A DNA stretch of 8,957 bases from PXRE01 sp964435625 (GCA_964435625.1 CAYTAG010000153.1:1-8957), one strand, 5' to 3'; counted from the first letter of the stretch, positions 1-5,640 are shown. Notes: generated from the sequence alone by a model not told the origin. Numbers and translations: made by a program.

Positions 1-218
1 GCCGTCGCATCACCGTCGACACAGCTATCGCTAGCGGCATGCAACGCCCAGGGATGTCCACACCCTCCCCAGCCGACTGCGTTACTCACTCCGTTGCGTT
101 ACTCGTCCCTCGCACGCGTTGCTCGCGCGCGCCAACCGCAATGGGACGGATAGGCTGGCCACGAGTAGACGGACGGGCCGGCAGAAAACGAGGGACGGGG
201 CCGTACGACGTGGGACGG
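1..218. other. Non-coding gap at left edge with direct repeats
   Basis: I see no credible gene here; the open frames crossing it are high-GC shadows of minus-strand genes. It holds a perfect 10-nt direct repeat, TGCGTTACTC, at 78-87 and 95-104. Between and overlapping the copies lies, on the minus strand, CAACGGAGTGAG, a relative of the hairpin-loop motif found at 3116-3248. At 58-74 the minus strand reads GGCTGGGGAGGGTGTGG, close to an element at 7434-7451. Several GGACGG copies lie between about 140 and 220. The minus strand contains CTCGTTTTCTG near 187-197, a possible U-rich 3' end for the gene ending at 219, though no good stem precedes it. Confidence 0.6.
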
Positions 219-749
219 TCAGTCCTGCCCGGTCGAGAGGTCGACGCCCTCGAAGGTGACCTCGGCGTCCTCGGCGTAGCGGTCGCCGTTGTCCTCGTCG
301 TGCCGCGGGAACGACGGCGCCTCGACCTCGACGGTGAGGTCGTAGGTTCCCTCGCCCGGCAGTTCGAGGTTCTTGCCGTAGTGGTACAACCCGGGGTGCC
401 AGACGAACGGGATCTCCACGGGGCCGACCGTCTCGCCCTCGCCCTCCAGGGTCGCCCGGACCGTCAGTTCCGGGAGGAACCGGCCGTCGGCGGCGTCGGC
501 GACGATCACCTCCAGGTGACAGTTCTCCCCGTCGGGCTCGGTCCACTCCAGGCCGCCGTCCATCCGGTACATCCCCTCGGCCTCCTCCTGGGCGAACCCG
601 ACGAGGTAGTCGCCCTCCGTCTTCGTGTCGCCGGTCTCGGCGACTTCCTCGATCATGTACTCGGCGGCCTCGCGGTAGGCGTCGCCCGCCTGCCGGGCGA
701 GTTCGAGTTGCCGCTCGTCGACCTCCTCGCTCGGTTGCATCTCGCTCAT
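219..749 (-). CDS. P19/Tp34-like (Fe2+ transport family) domain protein, apparently cytoplasmic
   Basis: The product is 176 residues from the ATG at 749. A GTG at 755 would add two residues and give a 4-nt overlap with the upstream gene; I prefer ATG because it begins the typical haloarchaeal MSEM. Residues 1-60 look helical and acidic. Residues 64-170 look like the Ig-like beta-sandwich of the P19/Tp34 periplasmic iron-binding family (Pfam 'Fe2+ transport protein'): an HLEV strand near residue 78, then LPELTV, then a WHPGLYHYGKN segment (residues 117-127) equivalent to the family's HYGAN segment, then a G-E-G-TYDLTV strand. H78, H118 and H123 are candidate metal ligands. Unlike bacterial P19 or Tp34 there is no signal peptide, lipobox or Tat motif, so it is probably cytoplasmic or its partner is missing. 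It is coupled to the 51-residue Cys/His gene upstream. The domain call is from remembered family patterns, not a search. Confidence 0.72.
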   Translation of the reverse strand: MSEMQPSEEVDERQLELARQAGDAYREAAEYMIEEVAETGDTKTEGDYLVGFAQEEAEGMYRMDGGLEWTEPDGENCHLEVIVADAADGRFLPELTVRATLEGEGETVGPVEIPFVWHPGLYHYGKNLELPGEGTYDLTVEVEAPSFPRHDEDNGDRYAEDAEVTFEGVDLSTGQD

Positions 750-751
750 TG

Positions 752-907
752 TCACTCGACCGCCTGCCGCGGCGGCAGTTCAACGGCCACGACGTCGTGG
801 CCCGTCTCCCGACGGTGGTCGTGGGCGACCCGTCCAGCGGTGACCCGCCCCTCGATCTCCCGCTCGAACGAACAGGCCGAACACTCGACTTGGAACCGTT
901 TGGCCAT
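752..907 (-). CDS. 51-residue Cys/His small protein, possible single zinc site
   Basis: The frame extends upstream to 1006, but residues before MAKRF look non-coding. The ATG at 907 gives 51 residues. An in-frame GTG at 916 would give 54 and lies 26 nt from a TATA-like box, so a leaderless GTG start is a real alternative. The sequence shows C9-x2-C12 and then H29, H31 and H37 in a HDHRRETGH segment, a plausible C2H2-like zinc site of the kind common in haloarchaeal mini-proteins. There is no transmembrane segment or signal. Its TGA stop (752-754) overlaps the GTG of the next gene and lies 2 nt before that gene's ATG, so the two are almost certainly co-transcribed and translationally coupled. 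I do not recognise a named family. A nucleic-acid or metal-related role for the pair is inference only. Confidence 0.7.
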   Translation of the reverse strand: MAKRFQVECSACSFEREIEGRVTAGRVAHDHRRETGHDVVAVELPPRQAVE

Positions 908-937
908 GGGTGACACTCGATACCAATCGGCGGAGAG

Positions 938-946
938 CGATAAACC
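938..946 (-). promoter_or_regulatory. TATA-like box for the Cys/His - P19-like pair
   Basis: The minus strand reads GGTTTATCG. Its centre is about 26 nt from the in-frame GTG at 916 and 35 nt from the ATG at 907. That spacing means either a leaderless transcript starting at GTG or a 5' leader of about 9 nt with no Shine-Dalgarno sequence. Confidence 0.5.
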
Positions 947-1020
947 GGGTCGCCAAAGTATCGAAACCGGTTGGGGCTTTACGCTCGCCCCGACCACCAC
1001 GACCAAGAACGCGGCTTCCG

Positions 1021-2052
1021 TCAGCGTCGCCGTGCACCGGTCCCCGGCCGGTCCGGTTCGTCCAGTGCAATTTCGCCGGCCGGCATCGGCACGCCGTCGT
1101 AGGGGTCGTCGTCAAGCAGCAACGACCCGTCGAGGTCCGCGTAGTCCAGAAGCGGCGCGAGGTGACAGGCCGCGGCGATGGCCGCGTCGCTCTCGATCAT
1201 GCACCCGAGCATCACCTCCAGGCCGTGCGCGCCGGCGGCGTGGATCATCCGCGTGGCCTCCCTGAGGCCGCCACACTTCATCAACTTCAGGTTGGCAATG
1301 TCGACCGCCCCGGCGATCCGCGGGACGTCGTCGAGGGTGACGCAGGACTCGTCGGCCGCGATGGGGAGGGGCGCGCGCTCGCGGACGAACCGTAGGCCGT
1401 CGAGGTTGCCGGCAGGCACCGGTTGCTCGACGAATTCGACGCCGTACTCCTCGATGGCCCGGATCTTGCGGACCGCCTCGCGGGGCGACCACGCTTCGTT
1501 GGCGTCGACCCGGACGGTCGCCTCCGGGGCGGCCTCCCGGACCGTCCGCAGGATCTCGCGGTCGCGGTCGGTCCCCACCTTCACCTTCAGGGTCGAGTAG
1601 CCGCGCTCGACGGCCGTCTCCGTCTTCTCGCGCATCCGGTCGAGGTCGTCGATCCCGACGGTGTACGAGGAGGTGATCGTCTCCGCCGGATCCAGCCCCC
1701 AGTAGCGGTGGAGGGGGAGGTCCGCCCGTTTGGCTGCCAGGTCGTGCAACGCGATGGAGACCGCACAGCGGGCCGCGGGGTTGCGCCGGACGGTCTCGGC
1801 CATCCGGCGCTCGATCCGCTGGAGGGCGTGGGGATCGTCCTCTTCCTCGACGACCGCGAGCAGGTCCGGCAGGACGGCCTCGACGGTGTCGGCGGTCTCG
1901 CCGTAGTGGCTGGACGGTGCGGCGGCCCCGATCCCGACGCGGTCGCCGTCCTCGATCCGGACGATCACGTTCTCGGCGGTCTCGGTGGTCCCGCGCGCGA
2001 TGGTGAACGGGTACTCCAGGTCGAGTTCGACCCGCTCGAACGCGGTTTTCAT
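1021..2052 (-). CDS. dgcA: N-acetyl-D-glutamate racemase DgcA (enolase superfamily, dipeptide-epimerase-like)
   Basis: This 343-residue protein belongs to the mandelate racemase/muconate-lactonizing enolase superfamily. The N-terminal capping domain is residues 1 to about 115, followed by the TIM barrel. Catalytic features are visible: KVKVG (K156, K158) with the acid/base lysine, metal ligands D183 (VDANE), E209 (FVEQP) and D234 (ADES), a second lysine in the NLKLMKCGG strand (K256), and the MIESD segment near 286-290 typical of L-Ala-D/L-Glu epimerases. Sequence alone resembles dipeptide epimerase, but the gene overlaps a DUF1611/DgcN gene by 4 nt (ATGA). That pair is known from marine Proteobacteria and haloarchaea as DgcN-DgcA, in which DgcA converts N-acetyl-D-glutamate to the L form. 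The pathway role is therefore based on established knowledge plus context. Translation is probably coupled to dgcN. The last residues (after about 333) are low-complexity and Arg-rich, unlike the core. Confidence 0.88.
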   Translation of the reverse strand: MKTAFERVELDLEYPFTIARGTTETAENVIVRIEDGDRVGIGAAAPSSHYGETADTVEAVLPDLLAVVEEEDDPHALQRIERRMAETVRRNPAARCAVSIALHDLAAKRADLPLHRYWGLDPAETITSSYTVGIDDLDRMREKTETAVERGYSTLKVKVGTDRDREILRTVREAAPEATVRVDANEAWSPREAVRKIRAIEEYGVEFVEQPVPAGNLDGLRFVRERAPLPIAADESCVTLDDVPRIAGAVDIANLKLMKCGGLREATRMIHAAGAHGLEVMLGCMIESDAAIAAACHLAPLLDYADLDGSLLLDDDPYDGVPMPAGEIALDEPDRPGTGARRR

Positions 2053-3065
2053 TCCAGCGCCCCCACGATCTCGCCGGGGTCGAACCGTACCGGATCGGTA
2101 GCCGGCACGTCGATGGCGTCGCCGAAGGCGTCGACGGCCTCGCGGGCCGCCGCGTCGTCCGCGAGGTCCTTCGTGTTCAGCGCGCCGGCGACCACCTCGG
2201 TCCCGTGGACCGGCGCGGCCAGCGACTCGTAGAGGTCGACGTAGGTCTCGACCGGCGGCAGCGCGAACTCCTCGTAGCCGTGGACGCGCTCGCGGGTCGC
2301 GTCGTGACAGAGGACCAGGCCGTCGGGCATCGCGCCGTGGAGGATCCCGCAGGTGACCGCGGAGTAGGCGGGGTGGACGATGCTGCCCTGGCCCTCGACC
2401 ACCAGGAGGTCGTGGTCGTCGCCGACCTCCCGGACCATGCGCTCGACGGCGCCGTTGGTGAAATCGGACACCACGCGGTCGACGGCGACGCCCCAGCCCT
2501 CGACCAGGATGCCGGTCTGGCCCGTCGGGACGACGGCGGCGTCGACGCCGCGCTCGCGGGCGGCCTCGACCAGTTCCATGGTGGCGGTCATCTTGCCGAC
2601 CGAGCAGTCCGTTCCCACGGTGAGTACGACGTCGGCGGCCACCTCGTCGGCGACGCCCTCGGCGACCGTGAGGTCCTCGGGCGGCCGGCGGACGTCCCGG
2701 AGTTCGACGCCGCGTTCGTCGGCCAGGCGGGCGAACTCCGCGTCGTCGGCCAGGAAGTAGTGGAGGCCGGCGATCACGTCACAGCCCCGCTCGATGGCGG
2801 TCCGGACGTCCGGCCGCCAGGACTCGTCGAAGCCGCCGCCGATGGGCGCGATGCCGACGATCAGGGCGTCGCACTCGGGGACGTCGTCCATGGACGCGAC
2901 GATGGGGGCGTCCTGGACCCTCCGGAGGCCGAAGTCCGAGACGCGCTCGCCGGCCGTCTCGCGGTCCAGTACGGCCACGACGTCGTGGTCGCCGTATCGG
3001 AGGATTCCGACCGCGGTCTTCGCGCGGCCGGGGAACTTGCCGTGGGCGAGGATGGCGACTCTCAT
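2049..3065 (-). CDS. dgcN: D-glutamate N-acetyltransferase DgcN (DUF1611 family)
   Basis: From the ATG at 3065 the protein is 338 residues, normal for DUF1611. The frame stays open to 3200, but the extra 45 residues are basic and non-haloarchaeal in character and would lie upstream of the TATA box, so I reject that start. The N-terminal third (1-130) is Rossmann-like, beginning MRVAILAHGKF and holding VVAVLDRETAGE. The C-terminal part has the P-loop-like GTDCSVGKMT (151-160), VVPTGQTGI (about 178-186), VVEGQGSIVHPAYS (222-235) and LVLCHDATR, all hallmarks of DUF1611. DgcN enzymes were shown to acetylate D-glutamate, and the next gene, dgcA, racemises the product to N-acetyl-L-glutamate, which can enter arginine or glutamate metabolism. 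The TGA overlaps the dgcA ATG. It is the first gene of the operon, behind a 231-nt gap with hairpins. Confidence 0.88.
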   Translation of the reverse strand: MRVAILAHGKFPGRAKTAVGILRYGDHDVVAVLDRETAGERVSDFGLRRVQDAPIVASMDDVPECDALIVGIAPIGGGFDESWRPDVRTAIERGCDVIAGLHYFLADDAEFARLADERGVELRDVRRPPEDLTVAEGVADEVAADVVLTVGTDCSVGKMTATMELVEAARERGVDAAVVPTGQTGILVEGWGVAVDRVVSDFTNGAVERMVREVGDDHDLLVVEGQGSIVHPAYSAVTCGILHGAMPDGLVLCHDATRERVHGYEEFALPPVETYVDLYESLAAPVHGTEVVAGALNTKDLADDAAAREAVDAFGDAIDVPATDPVRFDPGEIVGALE

Positions 3066-3088
3066 GGGCGGGCCGAGGGCGGGCGGCG

Positions 3089-3099
3089 GCTTAAGCTTT
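3089..3099 (-). promoter_or_regulatory. TATA-like box for dgcNA
   Basis: The minus strand reads AAAGCTTAAGC, an AT-rich island in very GC-rich flanks, centred about 28 nt before the dgcN ATG at 3065. This is the spacing of a leaderless haloarchaeal transcript, and no Shine-Dalgarno sequence is present. The hairpin array begins 17 nt further upstream. Confidence 0.65.
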
Positions 3100-3115
3100 C
3101 GACGTGCGGCAAGAG

Positions 3116-3292
3116 CGTGGCGCGAACGTAGTGAGCGCCACGTCAATGCGAGCGGCAGGGCCGCGAGCAGCGTGTCCGAACGGAGTGAGGACACGAACAC
3201 GTGAGCGGCGAAGCCGCGAACGGCGAGGTCGAGCGAAGCGAGACCTCGGAAATGCGAGCGGCGACGGCAGGAGCCGCGAGCGGTGTCTGCCG
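3116..3292. repeat. Array of hairpins with a conserved 11-nt loop, nadM-dgcN gap
   Basis: Three hairpins share near-identical 11-nt loops but have unrelated stems. The first has arms CGTGGCGC (3116-3123) and GCGCCACG (3135-3142) around GAACGTAGTGA. The second has CGTGTCC (3171-3177) and GGACACG (3189-3195) around GAACGGAGTGA. The third has CGAGGTC (3224-3230) and GACCTCG (3242-3248) around GAGCGAAGCGA. A GAA-capped hairpin with GCGGC/GCCGC arms lies at 3205-3217, and CGGCAG/CTGCCG arms at 3265-3292. Between them a second module, AATGCGAGCGGC followed by GCCGCGAGC and GTGTC, occurs twice (about 3145-3175 and 3251-3287, 106 nt apart). No credible coding frame covers the region. I cannot tell whether it acts as RNA (3' end of nadM) or as DNA upstream of the dgcN promoter. 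Confidence 0.75.
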
Positions 3293-3296
3293 CGGA

Positions 3297-3824
3297 TCAG
3301 TGCGAACCGTCCACGGACTGCTGGTCGTGTTCGACGACGCGGCGGAGGCGTTCGACGCCGTCGACTTCCTCGATCACGTCGGCCGTCGCGTCCGGGACCC
3401 GGTCGCGCCACGGATCGCCGTCGACCATCCGGCGGCGGACGTCGGTGCCGCGGTAGCGGTCGCGGTCGATGAGTTCGACGCCGCTGACGTCGAGGCCCTC
3501 CTCCTCGCAGACCCGCTCGACCATCGGGTTGTTCGTGTAGACGACCTCGAAGCGGGGACACAGCGTCCGGACGTGGGCGGGCCACAGCGCGTGGCGGCCG
3601 ACGTCCTCGACGGGGACGACGTAGGTCGTCGTCTCCAGGTCCGCGAGCGCGCGGTGGATCATGGTCACCCGTTCGCCGGCCGTGAACGGGTTCCGGCCGG
3701 TGTGGGACGCCTGGGCGCTGCCGACGCCGACGACGACCTCGTCGACGTCGGCCGCGATGCGCTCGACGAACTTGCGGTGACCGCCGTGGAACGGCTGGAA
3801 CCGTCCCGGGTAGAAGCCACGCAT
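3297..3824 (-). CDS. nadM: Nicotinamide-nucleotide adenylyltransferase, archaeal NadM type
   Basis: This 175-residue protein matches the archaeal NMN adenylyltransferase family in length and motifs. It transfers AMP from ATP to NMN to form NAD+. The N-terminus MRGFYPGRFQPFHGGH carries the nucleotidyltransferase HxGH signature (H13-G-G-H16). Residues 36-57 hold SAQASHT and NPFTAGERVTMI, then VVYTNNP (94-100), then YRGTDVRRRM (124-133), which replaces the ISSTxxR motif and binds ATP phosphates. It is a cytoplasmic soluble enzyme. The ATG at 3824 is the natural start because the conserved core begins at residue 3. The stop lies just beside the hairpin array, and the gene is separated from the Vms1-like gene by 253 nt, so it is probably transcribed alone from its own promoter. 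Confidence 0.95.
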   Translation of the reverse strand: MRGFYPGRFQPFHGGHRKFVERIAADVDEVVVGVGSAQASHTGRNPFTAGERVTMIHRALADLETTTYVVPVEDVGRHALWPAHVRTLCPRFEVVYTNNPMVERVCEEEGLDVSGVELIDRDRYRGTDVRRRMVDGDPWRDRVPDATADVIEEVDGVERLRRVVEHDQQSVDGSH

Positions 3825-3846
3825 ACCGGTTCCTCGGCCGCGACCG

Positions 3847-3857
3847 CGAAAAGGGTG
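3847..3857 (-). promoter_or_regulatory. Promoter element of nadM
   Basis: The minus strand reads CACCCTTTTCG, with the T-run about 26 nt before the ATG at 3824. The same CACCCTTTTC occurs at the same distance before the winged-helix gene at 6575, which supports it as a weak haloarchaeal BRE/TATA element of a leaderless transcript. Confidence 0.55.
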
Positions 3858-3936
3858 CTGCCGCGAACCGGCGGACCCCGCACACGTAACTTCAAGTACC
3901 GGGGCGGGACCACCGTCGTCGTGCGCTGACCGTCGC

Positions 3937-3976
3937 CGTAGCGGGGGACGCGGTCGTGCGGCACGGCCCCGCTACG
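3937..3976. repeat. Strong inverted repeat downstream of the Vms1-like gene
   Basis: Arms CGTAGCGGGG (3937-3946) and CCCCGCTACG (3967-3976) are perfectly complementary over 10 bp. The 20-nt interior contains a second small palindrome, CGTG-CGG-CACG, so the whole can fold as a two-part hairpin. It lies about 100 nt past the Vms1-like stop and about 113 nt before nadM. No T-run follows on either strand, so it is not a typical archaeal terminator. Confidence 0.6.
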
Positions 3977-4077
3977 AACCGGCCCGACGGCCGACCAGCC
4001 CCACGGCCGATCAGTCCGTGCCGCCCGTTCGCCACTGTCGCCCAGGTGACCCGGCCATCCGAGGGTCGCCCGCGCCG

Positions 4078-4965
4078 TCAGATCCGGTACAGCCGGACGG
4101 TCCAGAACTGCTCGAAGGCGTCCGCCAGCGCCGCCTCGGGGTCGCCGGTCGCGTCGACCGCCGCGGTCGCGTCCGCCAGGTCCGAGAACTCCCGGAGGAC
4201 CGTCCGTTCGCCGACGACGTACAGGCGGTCGTGGTCGCGCTCCGTCAGGGCCGCGCGACACCGGTTGAGGTGGTCGTCGATCTGGTCGTCGCGCCGGCGC
4301 TCGAACCGATCCTGCGAGTACCCGCCCTTCGAGTGGTCGCCCTTGACGTCGCTCTCGAACCCCTCGAAGTCGAGGCGTTCGCGGCCGCGGTAGGCGCCGA
4401 CTGCGAACAGGTCCGAACGCACGAGCGCGAGGGCGTACTCGCCGGCGGGTTCGAACCACGACCGCTCGAAGGCGAAGCCGTCGCTCCACGTGACCGCCGG
4501 GTCGGGATCCGTCGGCGCCGACAGCGCCGTCGCTACCAGGCCGGCGTCGTCCGTCAGCGCGACGCACGGGGCTGCGCGCGCGACCAGTTGGGCGTGGTCG
4601 CCGAAGGCCTCCCTGACCTCCCGTGGCACCTCCCCGTCGACGACGGCGGTCAGCGCGCCCTCGGGGCCAGCCCGGAAACTCGTCAGGCGATCCAGCACCG
4701 TCGAGAGCCGGTCGCCGCGCAACGACGCGACGCCCTGGAAGTCGACCGACAGTTCCTCGTCCTGGAGCCGCTCGACGCGCCCCTCCAGCTCGGCGATGCG
4801 GTCCTCAAGGCGGTTCACCCGTTCCTCGGCGGCCTGTCGGTCCCTGACGGCTTCGCGGCGTCGCTCGGACTCGGCCTCCAGTTGGGCTTCGAGACTGTCG
4901 CGTTCGTCCGCCAGGTCGTCGATTCGCTCCCTGAGCGCCGCCTTGCCCAGCAACTCGTCGAGCAT
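4078..4965 (-). CDS. Vms1/ANKZF1-family peptidyl-tRNA hydrolase (acVLRF1-like)
   Basis: From the ATG at 4965 the protein is 295 residues; an upstream extension to 5142 overlaps DUF5802 and looks non-coding. Residues 8-72 are a charged coiled coil, as in archaeal and actinobacterial VLRF1 proteins. The rest is the release-factor-like domain, with the diagnostic segment SKGGYSQDRFERRRDDQ (212-228). Q218 sits where eRF1 has the glutamine of GGQ and Vms1 has its catalytic glutamine. Family members free stalled nascent chains by cleaving peptidyl-tRNA on the large ribosomal subunit, in ribosome-associated quality control. It lies 25 nt downstream of DUF5802 on the same strand but has its own TATA box. 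The exact archaeal substrate is inference. Confidence 0.85.
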   Translation of the reverse strand: MLDELLGKAALRERIDDLADERDSLEAQLEAESERRREAVRDRQAAEERVNRLEDRIAELEGRVERLQDEELSVDFQGVASLRGDRLSTVLDRLTSFRAGPEGALTAVVDGEVPREVREAFGDHAQLVARAAPCVALTDDAGLVATALSAPTDPDPAVTWSDGFAFERSWFEPAGEYALALVRSDLFAVGAYRGRERLDFEGFESDVKGDHSKGGYSQDRFERRRDDQIDDHLNRCRAALTERDHDRLYVVGERTVLREFSDLADATAAVDATGDPEAALADAFEQFWTVRLYRI

Positions 4966-4987
4966 CGTCGGCTGTGGAACGGCGACG

Positions 4988-4998
4988 GCCTTAAATGC
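4988..4998 (-). promoter_or_regulatory. TATA box of the Vms1-like gene, overlapping the DUF5802 stop codon
   Basis: The minus strand reads GCATTTAAGGC, centred 27 nt before the ATG at 4965. The TAA inside this box (4991-4993) is the stop codon of the DUF5802 gene, so one sequence serves both uses. Confidence 0.65.
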
Positions 4999-5347
4999 CT
5001 GGTTGGCCGTCCACCTGCCCGGACAGCTCCAGCAGTTGCCTGGCCCGGTCGGCCTTCGCCAGCAGGATCTCCTGGAGCGTCGGCGGGTTCCCGACGTCGA
5101 CGTCCTCGAGGACGTGCTCGGGAACCTCCAGGGTGTCCCCACGTACGTCCGGGGACCCGTGGACCGCGAAGTGTCGGTTGTCGAGTTTCATCACGAGCGG
5201 GGCGTCGAGTCGCGCGAGCCCATCGTCGGCGTACAGCTGTTCGTTGACCTGCTCGTGTAGCTCGCGTTGCATCACCGCACGGTCGCCGTCGTGCGGCGCG
5301 ACGTACAGTCGCCCGAGATAATACCCCCGGGAGAACTCCGCGAACAT
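4991..5347 (-). CDS. DUF5802 family haloarchaeal protein
   Basis: This is a 118-residue acidic soluble protein that I recognise as the haloarchaeal DUF5802 family by its N-terminus MFAEFSRGYYLGRLYV, the central LDAPLVMKLDNRHFAVHG (about 47-64) and the NPPTLQEILLAKADRARQLL helix (about 87-106). There is no signal peptide, membrane segment or metal motif, and no function is known to me. The start is fixed by a clear TATA box 27 nt upstream and by the conserved MF-x-x-F beginning. The Vms1-like gene follows 25 nt later on the same strand, so read-through co-transcription is likely. If that neighbourhood is conserved, a link to translation or ribosome rescue would be a reasonable hypothesis. Confidence 0.88.
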   Translation of the reverse strand: MFAEFSRGYYLGRLYVAPHDGDRAVMQRELHEQVNEQLYADDGLARLDAPLVMKLDNRHFAVHGSPDVRGDTLEVPEHVLEDVDVGNPPTLQEILLAKADRARQLLELSGQVDGQPGI

Positions 5348-5366
5348 GCTCTCAATTCGGGAAACT

Positions 5367-5380
5367 CGAAATATAAAGCT
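5367..5380 (-). promoter_or_regulatory. TATA box of the DUF5802 gene
   Basis: The minus strand reads AGCTTTATATTTCG, the best TATA box in the window, centred 27 nt before the ATG at 5347. It implies a leaderless transcript. Confidence 0.75.
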
Positions 5381-5386
5381 TGTCCA

Positions 5387-5398
5387 ACATATTTATGT
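5387..5398. promoter_or_regulatory. AT-rich palindrome upstream of the DUF5802 TATA box
   Basis: ACATA-TT-TATGT is a 5-bp inverted repeat with a 2-nt spacer, 40-51 nt upstream of the presumed leaderless start. It is well placed for a regulator acting just upstream of BRE/TATA, but could also be a plus-strand TATA box. No matching site is seen elsewhere in the window. Confidence 0.4.
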
Positions 5399-5630
5399 GG
5401 TAGTGCAATGGTACCGTCGCGTCGTCCCGGGAACGCGAACGTCCCGGCGGGGTGCGACGGGACCCCGACCGGACAACGGCGAACCGAGCGAAGCCCGGCA
5501 CGGCGTCACCGGACGGGCACGCTCGTCGTCGGGAAAGAGCGATTTTAACGAAGTTTTGAACGCTATTAGACGATCTAGTTAGGTTTCTCCCGGGTCGTTT
5601 TCCACGTTGAACGGAACGAACGAATCTCCG

Positions 5631-5640
5631 CCTTTATGGG
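5631..5640 (+). promoter_or_regulatory. TATA box of the DUF7096-like gene
   Basis: CCTTTATGGG is centred about 28 nt before the ATG at 5664. This supports that start and a leaderless transcript, and rules against the upstream in-frame ATG at 5607, which would precede the promoter. Confidence 0.65.

Larger units (their letters stand above)
3825..4077. other. Gap between Vms1-like gene and nadM
   Basis: No gene is supported here. The gap contains the nadM promoter (3847-3857), a perfect 10-bp inverted repeat at 3937-3976, and a short near-repeat ACGGCCGACCAG/ACGGCCGATCAG at about 3988-4015. The plus-strand frames through it are antisense to real genes. Confidence 0.6.

Noticed and set aside
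187..197. Factor-independent terminator after the P19-like gene
   Set aside because: A short T-run (CGTTTTC) is present on the minus strand but no adjacent stem was found, so it is too weak to call as a feature.
39..1265. Long plus-strand frame of 408 codons
   Set aside because: It is antisense to three credible minus-strand genes and its translation is Arg/Pro/Val-rich without family resemblance; GC-rich DNA readily gives stop-free antisense frames.
3066..3200. 45-residue N-terminal extension of dgcN
   Set aside because: It would start upstream of the TATA box, runs through the hairpin array, and is basic and unlike DUF1611 N-termini, which begin at MRVAI.
3116..3292. CRISPR array
   Set aside because: The repeats are hairpins with variable stems and irregular spacing, with no constant 24-37-nt repeat or unique spacers, and no cas gene is nearby.
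4018..5247. Long plus-strand frame opposite the Vms1-like and DUF5802 genes
   Set aside because: It is the antisense shadow of recognised families with conserved motifs, and lacks any promoter or start context.
5346..5582. Small plus-strand frames in the divergent promoter region
   Set aside because: The peptides are strongly basic and Arg/Ser-rich, start inside the DUF5802 promoter, and have no plausible promoter spacing.
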